A stretch of DNA of 64,000 bases from Paraburkholderia fynbosensis (GTDB taxonomy: Bacteria > Pseudomonadota > Gammaproteobacteria > Burkholderiales > Burkholderiaceae): NCBI RefSeq assembly GCF_902859935.1, contig NZ_CADIKI010000008.1, positions 124,001 through 188,000 of the forward strand, in the 5' to 3' direction. Positions 9,906 through 21,226 of the stretch are shown here, piece by piece. The notes beneath the pieces were generated by a model, which worked only from the letters and a program-made list of their open reading frames with translations, ran no database searches and was not told the origin of the DNA. The position numbers were made by a program, and so were the translations under genes. Each line of letters begins with the position of its first letter. The stretch's first letter is position 1.

Positions 9906-10169
9906 ATGAAGAAATCCCTCCTCGTAGCATCCCTGTTGGCAGCTGTGGCACTGGCTGCATGCAACAAGAGCAACGATCAGGCCGCTGCCCCGGCTAGCGA
10001 CGCTGCTGCTGCCTCGGCACCGGCGGCTGCTGCAGCTTCGGATTCGGCTGCTGCTGCGAGCGACGCTGCTGCTTCGGCTACGGCTGCTGCTTCGGATGCA
10101 GGCGCTGCTGCTTCGGACGCAGGCGCTGCTGCTTCGGCTGCTGCTCCGGCTTCGGCTGCAAGCAACTAA
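9906..10169 (+). CDS. Small Ala/Ser/Asp-rich lipoprotein
   Basis: An 87-residue protein with a clear lipoprotein signal: MKKSLLVASLLAAVALAAC, with Cys20 as the acylation site. The mature part is almost only Ala, Ser, Asp and Pro, built from AASDA-like units. Near the end two 21-bp DNA units (10083-10103 and 10104-10124) repeat almost exactly. Start choice is firm: AAAGGAC lies six bases before the ATG. It has its own promoter and a perfect 13-bp terminator, so it is monocistronic. Such sequences suggest an abundant, flexible, periplasm-facing lipoprotein; no function can be assigned. Confidence 0.85.
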   Translation: MKKSLLVASLLAAVALAACNKSNDQAAAPASDAAAASAPAAAAASDSAAAASDAAASATAAASDAGAAASDAGAAASAAAPASAASN

Positions 10170-10241
10170 GCTGTAGCTTAGGGCTCGCCTTCAGGCGAAA
10201 ACCGCACCGCGAAGTCTTTCCGATTTCGCGGGTGGTAAAGC

Positions 10242-10273
10242 AAAACGCCACGGATTCACATCCGTGGCGTTTT
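10242..10273. terminator. Bidirectional terminator between the small lipoprotein and the helicase gene
   Basis: A perfect 13-bp stem AAAACGCCACGGA/TCCGTGGCGTTTT encloses the 6-nt loop TTCACA. A and T runs on both sides allow it to work for the plus-strand lipoprotein and the convergent minus-strand helicase. Confidence 0.93.
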
Positions 10274-10319
10274 GTCATTCAAGCGCCGTTTATTAACGGC
10301 GGTTCGACACACGTCCGCC

Positions 10320-12599
10320 CTATTGAACCCGCGTCGAATTCTCTTCGAAGAACTCGCGTACCACCTCGATCTCGCGTGTGCGCTTGAACGGCGGCAAGCT
10401 TTGCCAGATACGACGTCCATACGGTTTGTCGACGAGGCGCGTGTCGCAGATCATCAGCACGCCGCGATCGGTCTCCGCACGAATCAAACGGCCCGCACCC
10501 TGCTTCAGCGTGATCACGGCCTGCGGCAACTGATGCACGGCAAACGGGCTCAAGCCTTTCTTCGTCAACGCATCGAGCCGCGCCGACAGCACCGGATCGT
10601 CGGGCGGCGCAAACGGCAGCTTGTCGATCACCACCAGCGACAGCGCATCACCACGCACGTCCACCCCTTCCCAGAAGCTCTGGCTACCCACCAGAATCGC
10701 ATTGCCGTACGAGCGGAAGCGGTCGAGCAACTCGGTGCGGCTCGCATCGCCCTGCACGAGCAACGGATAGTTCCAGCCCCGCGCTTCGATCGTATCGCGC
10801 AATTTCGCCGAGATGCGATCCACCGCGCGCAGCGTTGTGCACAGCATGAAGACGCCGCCGCCCGAGGCTTCGATCGCGGGCAACGCCGCGTCGAACACGG
10901 CGTCGGTAAACATCGGCGAGGAAGGCTGCGGCAAGTTGCGCGGCACGTACAGGAGGCCCTGCGTCGGATAGTCGAAGGGACTGGGCAGCGTCATCGAGCG
11001 CTTGGCGTTCAGACCCATCTGTGCAGCGTAGTGCGTGAAGTCGCCGCGTACCGACAACGTCGCCGACGTGAAGATCCACGCGCGCGGCACGCCGGCGCGC
11101 TGCTTCGCGAAGATCGGCGCGACCGACAGCGGCGTCTCGTGCAACTGCACGGTATGGGAGAAGACTTCGATCCAGCGCACCTTTTCGTTCGGGTCGGCGC
11201 GCTCGGTGTTGCCGTCGTTCGAGGTGGCCTGCTGTGTGTCGGCGGCATGGCGTTCGGTCGCGGTGGGCGGTGTCGTCCAGCCGGCCAGCACACCCTGCAA
11301 TTCGCGCGCGCGACGCAGGCACGCGCCGATCGACTCGGCGCGCTCGGCCTGCCCCGCCAACGCGGTGGCCAAGGCGTCGAGTTCGGTTTCGAGCGTGTCG
11401 AGCGCGGGGAACAGCGGATGATCGTCGGGCAACTGACCGATCGACAAACGCACCGAGTCTTCCTTGAACGCGAGCCGCACATCGCGCGCCGCGCGCTCGA
11501 GCGTCGCGCCGAGCTTGACCCAATCGACCGTTTCGCGCGCATGACCCAGACCTTCGGCGACCGAATCGCGTGCGAGTTCGAGAAACTGCGTGGTCGACAG
11601 CGTCTCGCCGAAGAACAACGTCGCGGTCTCGGGCAGTTGATGCGCTTCGTCGAAGATGACGGTGTTCGCGGTGGGCAGCAGTTCCGCCATGCCCGTGTCG
11701 CGCAACATGATGTCGGCGAAAAACAGGTGATGGTTGACCACCACGATATCGGCCTGCTGCGCTTCGCGGCGCGCCTGCATCACGAAGCAGTCCTTGTAAT
11801 GCGGACACTCCTGGCCGAGACAGTTTTCGCGCGTCGACGTGACCATCGACCACACCGCGGCCGTTTCCGGCACGCTCGCGAGTTCAGCCTTGTCGCCGGT
11901 GCGCGTGATCTTCGCGAAGCGCACGATGTCCTGCAGATACGAGGTTTCCTGGCGCGACGGCAAACGGCCGTTGTCCGCGGTGCGCTGCAGATAGTAGTGG
12001 CACAGGTAATTGGCGCGCCCCTTGAGCATCGCGACCGACACCGGCACCGCGAGCGCGTCGCGCACGGTCGGAATGTCGCGCTGAAAGAGCTGGTCCTGCA
12101 AGTGCTTGGTGCCGGTGGAGACGATCACCTTACCGCCCCACAGCATGGCCGGCACGAGGTACGCATAGGTCTTGCCGGTACCCGTGCCCGCTTCGACGAT
12201 CAGCGTGTTTTCACTGCCGTCGAGTCCGCTGGATCCGGGGTTTTCAGCGGCGTCGGCCGCGGCCTGGGCATCGGCCGCACCGCCCGTTTGCAGACGCCGT
12301 GCGGGACGCTTCTGCGCCTCGAACATCGCGGGCTCGGGCATCGCGCGGCCGGACGCTTCCATCGCTGCGGCGACCGCGCGTGACATTTCGATCTGCGAAG
12401 CCCGCGAGCGATAGCCGTCGATCTGCCGGGCCAGCAGGCCGTCATCGGCGAAGATCTGATCCAGTTCGGCGACGCGCCGCGGATTCAACGACGCGCTCAG
12501 CGCGGACGCGCCAGGACGCGGCGCCGGCGTGGCGGTGGCTGCGTCATCGCCCGAGGTGCGCCGGGATGAAGTTTCAAGCGGTGAATTCAAGGCAAGCAT
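10320..12599 (-). CDS. dinG: ATP-dependent DNA helicase, DinG/YoaA (XPD-like) family
   Basis: A 759-residue superfamily 2 helicase. Visible motifs: a Q-like motif around RSRASQIEM (65-72), Walker A EAGTGTGKT (136-144), DEAH in VIFDEAHQLPE, four candidate 4Fe-4S cysteines (YLC, then the ENC, QEC and KDC cluster), VVVNHHLFF, and late motifs QSFWEGVDVRGD and QGAGRLIRAE. DinG/YoaA enzymes unwind 5'-3' and act on R-loops, D-loops or stalled forks. An Ala-rich stretch of about 50 residues (81-130) separates the Q motif from Walker A, longer than I expect for the family. Assignment between DinG and YoaA is not certain. Confidence 0.9.
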   Translation of the reverse strand: MLALNSPLETSSRRTSGDDAATATPAPRPGASALSASLNPRRVAELDQIFADDGLLARQIDGYRSRASQIEMSRAVAAAMEASGRAMPEPAMFEAQKRPARRLQTGGAADAQAAADAAENPGSSGLDGSENTLIVEAGTGTGKTYAYLVPAMLWGGKVIVSTGTKHLQDQLFQRDIPTVRDALAVPVSVAMLKGRANYLCHYYLQRTADNGRLPSRQETSYLQDIVRFAKITRTGDKAELASVPETAAVWSMVTSTRENCLGQECPHYKDCFVMQARREAQQADIVVVNHHLFFADIMLRDTGMAELLPTANTVIFDEAHQLPETATLFFGETLSTTQFLELARDSVAEGLGHARETVDWVKLGATLERAARDVRLAFKEDSVRLSIGQLPDDHPLFPALDTLETELDALATALAGQAERAESIGACLRRARELQGVLAGWTTPPTATERHAADTQQATSNDGNTERADPNEKVRWIEVFSHTVQLHETPLSVAPIFAKQRAGVPRAWIFTSATLSVRGDFTHYAAQMGLNAKRSMTLPSPFDYPTQGLLYVPRNLPQPSSPMFTDAVFDAALPAIEASGGGVFMLCTTLRAVDRISAKLRDTIEARGWNYPLLVQGDASRTELLDRFRSYGNAILVGSQSFWEGVDVRGDALSLVVIDKLPFAPPDDPVLSARLDALTKKGLSPFAVHQLPQAVITLKQGAGRLIRAETDRGVLMICDTRLVDKPYGRRIWQSLPPFKRTREIEVVREFFEENSTRVQ

Positions 12600-12653
12600 T
12601 CCTGCAAAGTCCGGCTCGCGCGTCGCGCGCCCGGCGCCTGCCAGGCCGCGAAC

Positions 12654-12872
12654 TCAGGCGCGTGCGTCCGGTTCGAGCTGCAATTGCAGCAAGATGATGG
12701 TGTCCTTGACTTTGAGTTTGCGCTTTTTCAGGCGCTGCAACTCGAAGTCGTCGATGCCGGGCTCATCCGACATTCGGTCGATCAACCGATCGAGCCCACT
12801 GTGCTCCGATTCCAGTTGCAGAATCCGGTCGCGAAGTGTGTCCGCGTTGATGACGTGGTGATGATCGCGCAT
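12654..12872 (-). CDS. YdcH family small protein (DUF465)
   Basis: A 72-residue, charged, mostly helical protein. The C-terminal half IDDFELQRLKKRKLKVKD fits the DUF465/YdcH signature, in which a short coiled coil ends in a conserved LKKxKLxLKD. Role in the family is unknown. It lies 54 bp upstream of the helicase on the same strand and may be cotranscribed. Codon use and reading frame are consistent with a real gene; the length is typical for the family. Confidence 0.85.
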   Translation of the reverse strand: MRDHHHVINADTLRDRILQLESEHSGLDRLIDRMSDEPGIDDFELQRLKKRKLKVKDTIILLQLQLEPDARA

Positions 12873-13006
12873 GCTCGCCTCCTCCCGTCTGCGGCGCGGG
12901 CTGCGCGCGCAGACCGACGCCTGAGGTTGCTGTCCGTCTCAAAACGCGTTACGGCGACTACGACTACGGTCCTGGCCAGAACCCGCCAGGACCCACTACA
13001 GCACAT

Positions 13007-14014
13007 TTACTGTTGCTGCTGTTGCTGTTTTTGCTGCTCTTCGAGTTGCTGCTGCTTCAACTGGTCTTGCCGCTTCTGCTCGGCCTTCTCGGCCGCCTGC
13101 TTCTGACGCGCTTGCACATCGGCCTTGTGCTGGGCGGCCTCGGCCTGCTTCTTCTCGAAGCTCTGCTGTTTCTCAACGCGCTCCTGCGCCTTCTGCGCGC
13201 CCTGCTGACGCGCTTCCTCGAGCTTGCGCTGGTAGTCGGACTGCTTCTGATCGTAGGCCTGCTGATTGGCCGCCGCCTGCGACGGGCTGATGCCGCGCTG
13301 CGCCTGATCGATCGCATGCTGGCGCTGTTTGTCCTCGTAGGCCTGCGCATTGGCCGCGCGTTGCGGCGCTTCGGCGCTACGTTGTGCCTGATCGATCGCG
13401 TGCTGACGCTGCTTGTCCTGGTAAGCCTGTTCGTTGCGCGCATCTTCGGCGGCACGCTGCGGCGCATCCGCTTCGTTACGGGCGCGGCGCAGCGCGGCGC
13501 GTTCGTCACGCGCACGCGCGCGTTGCGCGCGCTGCTCGCCGTCGAGCGCGAGCTGCTCCTTGCGAATCTCCGCCTGCACCGCACGCATGCTGTCGCGCGC
13601 ACGGTTCAGGCAGTGATTGACGAAGAACCGGCTATAGCAGTTGTGCTGCGCGACGCCGTAGGTGTAGTTGTTCTCGTCGCTGCGCTGATCCAGCGCGCGT
13701 TGCCGCGCTTCGAACGAGTTGTCCGGTGCGGCCGCGTCGCTCGCGCTATCGGCACTTGCCGCGCTGTCGGTGTCCGCGTCGGCGGTCTGCTCCTGGTCCC
13801 GCACGGTGGCGGCTGCTGCCGGCGCTTCAGTTCCGGCGGACACCGCCGGGCTGTGGCCCGCCGACGCCGGCGTTTGCGCCGCGGCCGGTGTTGCGGACAC
13901 GGCCAGCGCGGCCGCCATCACACACGATGCGCACGACACGGCGAACAGCCGCTGCGCGATGACGGTGGATCCGAAGGTGGACCCGAACGTGAACCCAAGC
14001 GCGGAACGCGCCAC
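13007..14014 (-). CDS. Periplasmic coiled-coil protein with internal repeats and poly-Gln tail
   Basis: I do not recognise this gene beyond its architecture. From the GTG at 14014 (335 residues) there is a signal peptide ending SATPAAA-Q, then a low-complexity Ala/Asp/Thr/Ser stretch. A short segment with two cysteines (126 and 135) follows, NCYSRFFVNHCLNRARDSMR. After it comes a long, charged Ala/Arg/Glu/Gln-rich helix of about 190 residues. Two near-identical units built on DKQRQHAIDQAQR lie near residues 200 and 228, and the end is a run of Gln. It probably forms an extended periplasmic coiled coil. Start is uncertain: GTG at 14020 and TTG at 14143 are also in frame, and no start has a good ribosome site. 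Confidence 0.7.
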   Translation of the reverse strand: MARSALGFTFGSTFGSTVIAQRLFAVSCASCVMAAALAVSATPAAAQTPASAGHSPAVSAGTEAPAAAATVRDQEQTADADTDSAASADSASDAAAPDNSFEARQRALDQRSDENNYTYGVAQHNCYSRFFVNHCLNRARDSMRAVQAEIRKEQLALDGEQRAQRARARDERAALRRARNEADAPQRAAEDARNEQAYQDKQRQHAIDQAQRSAEAPQRAANAQAYEDKQRQHAIDQAQRGISPSQAAANQQAYDQKQSDYQRKLEEARQQGAQKAQERVEKQQSFEKKQAEAAQHKADVQARQKQAAEKAEQKRQDQLKQQQLEEQQKQQQQQQ

Positions 14015-14320
14015 CGACACCAGCGAGCTGAGCGACAAACGCGGCAAAAACAGCGGCGATTCTGGCAATACCGGCGACAAAACCGGTGACAGGCAAGAGA
14101 CCAAGCGGGAGCCCAGGCGGTTGAGGGACAAGGAGATTGGCAACGTCGTAGAGGGTCAGCGGAACATGCCCGAAATTCTATCACCCTGCGGTTGAGCCCT
14201 TTGGCATTTATGGCAAAATGCCCCGCTCCAGCAACCTGGTCGCAGCGCACACGCCCGGCGTGTCCCAACGCGCCGTCAGCGCGCGGCCCCTGACTGAGTC
14301 CGCAGGAACACCAAGACCTT
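14015..14320. other. Divergent region between the coiled-coil gene and tex
   Basis: A 306-bp stretch that may include the true N-terminal codons of the minus-strand coiled-coil gene and contains the tex promoter region (14192-14222). No other gene is seen. Confidence 0.5.
14192..14222 (+). promoter_or_regulatory. Candidate tex promoter overlapped by an inverted repeat
   Basis: TTGAGC (14192-14197) and CAAAAT (14214-14219) are spaced 16 bp and resemble -35/-10 elements. A 7-bp inverted repeat, GGCATTT (14203-14209) and AAATGCC (14216-14222) with a 6-nt centre, overlaps the -10 region, an arrangement typical of operators. Confidence 0.4.
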
Positions 14321-16669
14321 ATGACGGAAACCGTAGCACTCAAGATCGTACAGCGCATCGCCGCCGAACTGTCCGTCCAGCCGCGCCAGGTCGCGGCCGC
14401 GGTGCAACTTCTCGACGAAGGAGCGACTGTTCCGTTCATCGCCCGCTACCGTAAGGAAGTGACCGACAATCTCGACGACACGCAACTGCGTAATCTCGAG
14501 GAACGCCTACTGTATCTGCGCGAGCTGGAAGACCGCCGCGCCGCGATCATCACGAGCATCGACGAACAGGGCAAGCTCACCGACGAGCTGCGCACCGCGA
14601 TCGAAGGCGCCGACAGCAAGCAGGTGCTGGAAGATCTGTACCTCCCGTATAAGCCGAAGCGCCGCACCCGCGCGCAGATCGCGCGCGAAGCCGGTCTGCA
14701 GCCGCTCGCCGATGCGCTGCTGGCCAATCCGTTGCTCGATCCGCAAACCGAAGCCGCCGCGTACGTGGACGCCGAGAAAGGCGTCGCCGACGTCAAGGCC
14801 GCGCTCGACGGCGCGCGCGACATCCTCTCCGAACAGTTCGGCGAAACGGCCGAGCTGCTCGGCAAGCTGCGCGACTACCTGTTCAACCAGGGCGTGGTGT
14901 CCTCGAAAGTGGTCGAAGGCAAGGAAAACGCGGAAGAAGAGAAATTCCGCGACTACTACGATTACGCGGAGACCATCCGCACCGTGCCATCGCATCGCGC
15001 GCTGGCGCTGTTCCGTGGCCGCAATGCGGGCGTGCTGATGGTCAAGCTGGGCCTCGGCGAAGAACTCGACGCGCAGGTGCCGCATCCGGGCGAAGCGTTG
15101 ATCGCGCGCCACTTCGGCATCGCCAATCAGAACCGCCCGGCCGACAAGTGGCTCTCCGACGTGTGCCGCTGGTGCTGGCGTGTGAAGGTGCAGCCGCACA
15201 TCGAAAACGAACTGCTGACCAATCTGCGCGACGAAGCCGAACACGAAGCAATCCGCGTGTTCGCGCGCAATTTGAAGGACCTGCTGCTAGCCGCACCCGC
15301 TGGCCCGAAGGCCGTGATCGGTCTCGATCCGGGAATGCGCACCGGCGTGAAAGTCGCGGTGGTCGACCGGACCGGCAAGGTGCTCGCCACCGACGTGATC
15401 TATCCGCACGAACCGCGCCGCGACTGGGACGGCTCCATCGCGAAACTCGCGCGCATCTGCGCGCAGACGCAGGCCGAGCTGATCAGCATCGGCAACGGCA
15501 CGGCGTCGCGTGAAACGGACAAGCTCGCGAGCGAGCTGATCGCGCGTCATCCGGAATTCAAGCTGCAGAAAATCGTCGTGTCCGAAGCGGGCGCGTCCGT
15601 GTACTCGGCTTCCGAGCTCGCTGCGAAGGAGTTCCCCGACATGGATGTGTCGCTGCGCGGCGCGGTGTCGATTGCGCGCCGCCTGCAGGACCCGCTCGCC
15701 GAACTCGTGAAGATCGAGCCGAAGGCGATCGGCGTCGGCCAGTATCAGCACGACGTCAACCAGCGCGAACTGGCGCGCTCGCTCGACGCCGTGGTCGAAG
15801 ACTGCGTGAACGCGGTCGGCGTCGATGCGAACACCGCGTCGGTCGCGCTGCTCGCGCGCGTGTCGGGTCTGAACGCGACGCTCGCGCGCAACATCGTCGA
15901 CTATCGCGATGCGAACGGTCCGTTCCCGTCGCGCGAGCATCTGCGCAAGGTGCCGCGTCTCGGCGACAAAACCTTCGAACAGGCCGCCGGCTTCCTGCGC
16001 ATCAACAACGGCGAGAATCCGCTCGACCGTTCGTCGGTGCACCCGGAAGCGTATCCGGTCGTCGAACGGATGCTCGCGAAGATCAGCAAGCAGGTCGGCG
16101 AAGTGCTCGGCAATCGCGACGCACTGCGCGGACTGTCACCGAGTGAATTCGTCGACGAGCGTTTCGGCCTGCCGACCGTGCGCGACATTCTGCTCGAACT
16201 CGAAAAGCCGGGCCGCGACCCGCGCCCCGAGTTCAAGACTGCGACGTTCCGCGAAGGCGTCGAGAAGGTCAGCGATCTGACGCCGGGCATGGTGCTCGAA
16301 GGCGTCGTGACGAACGTCGCGGCATTCGGCGCGTTCATCGACATCGGCGTACATCAGGATGGTCTCGTGCACGTGTCGGCGATGTCGACGAAGTTCATCA
16401 AGGACCCGCACGAAGTCGTCAGGGCCGGCCAGATCGTCAAGGTGAAAGTGCTCGAAGTCGACGTGAAACGCCAGCGCATCGCGCTGACCATGCGTCTGGA
16501 TGACGAGTTTGGCGCGGCCACGGCACGCAGCGGCGCTGGCGCGCAGCAGGATCGCGGCGGCGCCGGCCGCTCGGGCGGTGCAGGGCGAGGCGCGCCGCAG
16601 CAACGCTCGCGCGAACCGGAACCGGGTGGTGCCATGGCTGCCGCGTTCGCGAAGCTCAAGCAGAAGTAG
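14321..16669 (+). CDS. tex: Transcription accessory protein Tex (S1 RNA-binding)
   Basis: A 782-residue protein of the expected length and order for Tex. It has an N-terminal helical region ([17 protein letters not shown]), a YqgF-like RNase-H fold near residue 330 ([17 protein letters not shown]), and helix-hairpin-helix elements ([21 protein letters not shown]). The C-terminal S1 domain near residues 655-725 reads [22 protein letters not shown]. The last 60 residues are a Gly/Arg/Gln-rich tail. Tex binds nucleic acids and is related to eukaryotic Spt6; in Bordetella it affects toxin gene expression. It ends before a strong shared terminator with kup. Confidence 0.96.
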   Translation: MTETVALKIVQRIAAELSVQPRQVAAAVQLLDEGATVPFIARYRKEVTDNLDDTQLRNLEERLLYLRELEDRRAAIITSIDEQGKLTDELRTAIEGADSKQVLEDLYLPYKPKRRTRAQIAREAGLQPLADALLANPLLDPQTEAAAYVDAEKGVADVKAALDGARDILSEQFGETAELLGKLRDYLFNQGVVSSKVVEGKENAEEEKFRDYYDYAETIRTVPSHRALALFRGRNAGVLMVKLGLGEELDAQVPHPGEALIARHFGIANQNRPADKWLSDVCRWCWRVKVQPHIENELLTNLRDEAEHEAIRVFARNLKDLLLAAPAGPKAVIGLDPGMRTGVKVAVVDRTGKVLATDVIYPHEPRRDWDGSIAKLARICAQTQAELISIGNGTASRETDKLASELIARHPEFKLQKIVVSEAGASVYSASELAAKEFPDMDVSLRGAVSIARRLQDPLAELVKIEPKAIGVGQYQHDVNQRELARSLDAVVEDCVNAVGVDANTASVALLARVSGLNATLARNIVDYRDANGPFPSREHLRKVPRLGDKTFEQAAGFLRINNGENPLDRSSVHPEAYPVVERMLAKISKQVGEVLGNRDALRGLSPSEFVDERFGLPTVRDILLELEKPGRDPRPEFKTATFREGVEKVSDLTPGMVLEGVVTNVAAFGAFIDIGVHQDGLVHVSAMSTKFIKDPHEVVRAGQIVKVKVLEVDVKRQRIALTMRLDDEFGAATARSGAGAQQDRGGAGRSGGAGRGAPQQRSREPEPGGAMAAAFAKLKQK

Positions 16670-16814
16670 GCGCGTCGGGTTCGCGCGTGGGCGGTATGTC
16701 GACCGTTCACGCGTTGGCCCAAGCATGCTTTTCGTTGGCACGTGCGCACGTTCATCGCCTGAGCGCTCGCGCGGCGAGTGAGCCGGTGCAGCAACGAAGC
16801 CCTTGAAGACACCC

Positions 16815-16852
16815 AAACAAAAAGCCCACGCATTGCGTGGGCTTTTTGTTTT
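16815..16852. terminator. Bidirectional terminator between tex and kup
   Basis: GCCCACG/CGTGGGC stem with a small CATTG loop, flanked by AAACAAAAA on one side and TTTTTGTTT on the other. It serves the convergent tex (+) and kup (-). Confidence 0.9.
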
Positions 16853-16897
16853 CGCGCGCCGTCGTACGAAGCGCACGATAACCCGCTGTGACCGTAC

Positions 16898-18784
16898 TCA
16901 GATCTCGATCTTGGTCCCCAACTCCACCACCCGGTTGGCCGGAATGCTGAAGAAGTCCGTCGGCTTCGCGGCGTTCTGATGCATCCATGCGAACACGCGC
17001 TCGCGCCACACCGACATGCCCGGCAGCTGCGTCGGCACCACCGTTTCGCGAGCAAGGAAGAACGACGTGTCCATCAACTCGAAGGTCATGTCGTGCGTGC
17101 GGCCGACTTCAAGCAGCACCGCTTTTACATCGGGGGTCTCGTTGAAGCCGTACGCCGCTTTCACGAGATACAGACCACCGTCGATGTCCTTGACCGTGAC
17201 CCGCTCCGCGTCGTTCACGTACGGAATGTCGCGCGTCACGAAGGTCAGGAAGATCGTGCGTTCATGCAGCACCTTGTTGTGCTTCAGGTTGTGCAGCAGG
17301 CTCACCGGTACCAGCGTATCGCTGCCGGTCAGATAGATCGCCGTCCCCGACACGCGATGCGGCGGATGCGCAAGCAGCCCCTGCAGGAACGGCATCAGCG
17401 GAATACCGTCGGCAGCCGTGCGCTCCTTGACGATCATCCTGCCCTTGAACCAGGTCATCAGCAGGAAGAACAGCAGTGCGCCGATACCGAGCGGCAGCCA
17501 GCCACCCTCCTCGACCTTCAGCAGATTCGCGCCGAAAAAGCCCAGGTCGATCGTCATGAACACGCCGATGATCAACGCCACCAGCAGTTTGTTCCAGTTC
17601 CACACGTTCACCATCACGACGCAGGCGAGGATCGTCGTGATGACCATCGTGGCCGTCACCGCGATACCGTACGCGGCGGCGAGATTGTCCGAACTCTTGA
17701 AGGCGATCACGATGCACAGGATGATGAACAGCAGCATCCAGTTCACGACCGGCACATAAATCTGACCGATCGCCAGTTCCGACGTGTGCAGGATCTTCAT
17801 GCGCGGCACGTAGCCGAGCTGGATCGCCTGGCTCGTCAGTGAGTACGCGCCGGAGATCACGGCCTGCGATGCGATCACGGTCGCCACCGTGGAGAGCACG
17901 ACGAGCGGCAGCAACGCCCAGTCAGGCGCGAGCAGGAAAAACGGATTTTCGATGGCCTTCGGGTCGTGCATCAGCAGCGCGCCCTGGCCGAAGTAGTTCA
18001 GCACCAGCGACGGCATCACCAGCAGATACCACGCCATGCGGATCGGCTTCGCGCCGAAGTGGCCCATGTCGGCGTACAGCGCTTCGGCGCCGGTCAACAC
18101 CAGCACGACCGAGCCGAGCACCACATAGGCCTGCAGCACGTGCGCGGCCATGAACGAGTACGCGTAATACGGGTTCAGCGCGCGGATCACGTTGGGCGAC
18201 TGCCCGATATGCCAGAGGCCGAGCGCGGCGAGCACGACGAACCACACCACCATGATCGGGCCGAACAGGCGGCCGACCATCGCCGTGCCGTGCCGCTGAA
18301 TCCAGAACAGCAGAATCAGGATCGCAATCGTCAGCGGCAGCACCAGATGTGACAGATGGGGCGCGGCAATCTCCAGGCCCTCGACCGCCGAGATCACAGA
18401 GATGGCCGGCGTAATCACCGCATCGCCATAGAACATGCAGGCGCCGAAGATGCCGAGCATGACGAGCAGCCCGGCCATCTTCGACTTCTCGTCGAGCGAG
18501 CGCAACGCCAGCGCCATCAGCGCGAGCACGCCGCCCTCGCCGTTATTGTCCGCGCGCATTACGAACAGCACGTACTTGACGCCGACCACGATCATGATCG
18601 CCCAGAACAGCAGCGAGATCACACCGAGGATCGATTGCTCGGTCAGCGGAATGCCGTGCGACGGGCTGAATGCCTCTTTCAACGAATACAACGGGCTCGT
18701 GCCGATATCGCCGAACACCACTCCGATCGCGGCAATCGCGAGGGAAGGCAGTGGCTGTTTGTGCACGTGATTGTTATCTGTCAT
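16898..18784 (-). CDS. kup: Low-affinity potassium transporter Kup
   Basis: A 628-residue KUP/HAK/KT potassium-proton symporter of standard length. The first 430 residues hold about twelve hydrophobic helices, beginning [20 protein letters not shown], the family's hallmark (GDIGTSPLY). [18 protein letters not shown] follows in helix 2. The C-terminal 180 residues are cytoplasmic. It imports K+ using the proton gradient. The ATG at 18784 is the natural start. It is monocistronic, bounded by terminators on both sides. Confidence 0.97.
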   Translation of the reverse strand: MTDNNHVHKQPLPSLAIAAIGVVFGDIGTSPLYSLKEAFSPSHGIPLTEQSILGVISLLFWAIMIVVGVKYVLFVMRADNNGEGGVLALMALALRSLDEKSKMAGLLVMLGIFGACMFYGDAVITPAISVISAVEGLEIAAPHLSHLVLPLTIAILILLFWIQRHGTAMVGRLFGPIMVVWFVVLAALGLWHIGQSPNVIRALNPYYAYSFMAAHVLQAYVVLGSVVLVLTGAEALYADMGHFGAKPIRMAWYLLVMPSLVLNYFGQGALLMHDPKAIENPFFLLAPDWALLPLVVLSTVATVIASQAVISGAYSLTSQAIQLGYVPRMKILHTSELAIGQIYVPVVNWMLLFIILCIVIAFKSSDNLAAAYGIAVTATMVITTILACVVMVNVWNWNKLLVALIIGVFMTIDLGFFGANLLKVEEGGWLPLGIGALLFFLLMTWFKGRMIVKERTAADGIPLMPFLQGLLAHPPHRVSGTAIYLTGSDTLVPVSLLHNLKHNKVLHERTIFLTFVTRDIPYVNDAERVTVKDIDGGLYLVKAAYGFNETPDVKAVLLEVGRTHDMTFELMDTSFFLARETVVPTQLPGMSVWRERVFAWMHQNAAKPTDFFSIPANRVVELGTKIEI

Positions 18785-18998
18785 AGACGCGAGGAATCCG
18801 TTCCCTGAGCGGAAAAAACGACCGCCATTCTAAACTGCCCGCCTGACGCCGCCCTGCTTGTTGTGGATACACCACGTGGATAGTCCGCGCAGTGTAGCAC
18901 TGCGTTTTGCACGCGTCTGCCGGGTCGGCCGTCCCGCCAGCACCGGCATCACGCGGATTGCGACGCACAGTCGCGCCGCGCGCAGACGGGTCGATGCG

Positions 18999-19031
18999 CA
19001 AAAAAAACGGAGCCCATACGGACTCCGTTTT
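18999..19031 (-). terminator. Terminator after the phosphoribosyltransferase gene
   Basis: On the minus strand AAAACGGAG pairs with CTCCGTTTT (9 bp, loop about 10 nt) and a run of eight T follows. It lies about 50 bp after the stop of the phosphoribosyltransferase gene and closes the long purA-side block. Confidence 0.88.
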
Positions 19032-19081
19032 GCGGGTACTGCGGTGCAAACGACGCGACGGTTAAAGCGCCGAAGTCCACA

Positions 19082-19654
19082 TCACTCTCCCGACGACTCC
19101 TGCGCCTGCGCGACACCGCGCTTGATCCACGCGCCAAGGTTGTGCGGACGAACGGTGTCCCACTCCTCGAACGGTTGATGAATCCAGGGATTGGTGGGCA
19201 GATGCTGCACGTGGTAATCGGGCTTCACCTTCGAGCAGCCCTTGTACCAGAGCACTGCCGAGCGCACCGCGGTGATCGCCGGATAGCGTTCCTTCAGATG
19301 CTGCTGAACCCGCGCCAGCGTGACGCCCGAATCGACCAGGTCGTCGACCAGCAGCACGTTGCCGTGCAGCTCGCCGCGCGTCATCGTGATGTATTGGGCG
19401 ATGTCGAGTTCGCCCTGCTCCGTGCCGGCCGCTTCGCGATACGAGCTGGTGGCGAGAATCGCCAGCGGCAGGTCGTAGATGCGCGAGAGCTGGTCGCCCA
19501 CGCGCAGGCCGCCGCGCGCGAGGCACAGAATCTGATCGAATTTCCAGCCCGATTCGTGCACGTCGAGCGCTAGCAACTCGATCAGCCGGTGATACTCGTC
19601 CCAGCCGACCCACAGGTTCTTGTCGTCATTGCGCGGATCTTTCATCGCGATCAT
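19082..19654 (-). CDS. Phosphoribosyltransferase (hypoxanthine/xanthine type)
   Basis: A protein of about 190 residues with the PRPP-binding loop of type I phosphoribosyltransferases, VLLVDDLVDSGVTL, and an early loop CLARGGLRVGDQLS. It would salvage a purine base with PRPP to give the nucleotide. The partner purA directly upstream (22 bp) fits purine metabolism. I chose the ATG at 19654 because AAGGTG lies five bases before it; an ATG at 19672 would add six residues but lacks a ribosome site. Base specificity (hypoxanthine, xanthine, guanine) cannot be told from sequence alone. Confidence 0.88.
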   Translation of the reverse strand: MIAMKDPRNDDKNLWVGWDEYHRLIELLALDVHESGWKFDQILCLARGGLRVGDQLSRIYDLPLAILATSSYREAAGTEQGELDIAQYITMTRGELHGNVLLVDDLVDSGVTLARVQQHLKERYPAITAVRSAVLWYKGCSKVKPDYHVQHLPTNPWIHQPFEEWDTVRPHNLGAWIKRGVAQAQESSGE

Positions 19655-19675
19655 GGGTACACCTTGAACCATGGC

Positions 19676-21052
<1,377 letters not shown>

Positions 21053-21226
21053 CTACCTAGGTTCGCGGAACCTTCCGAATTTTTCCGTTTCCGCTCAACG
21101 GTATGCACGTTATGTTGGGTATAGGAAGGCCGGCGCGGCGGTTCGTCGCGCCGGGGTCCGCGGCACTTTCGCCGCTGTCTTAGCGGTGCCGGGGATAGGC
21201 CCCTCAAGCAATCAGCCGGAACGCGC

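Noticed and set aside
9977..10165. Open frame antisense to the Ala-rich lipoprotein
   Set aside because: Ala/Glu-rich only because the repeats are GCTGCT-like on both strands; no start signal.
10272..12383. 703-codon open frame antisense to the helicase gene
   Set aside because: It mirrors the helicase codons in GC-rich DNA, is Arg/His-rich and has no motif. The opposite strand encodes a clear DinG/YoaA protein.
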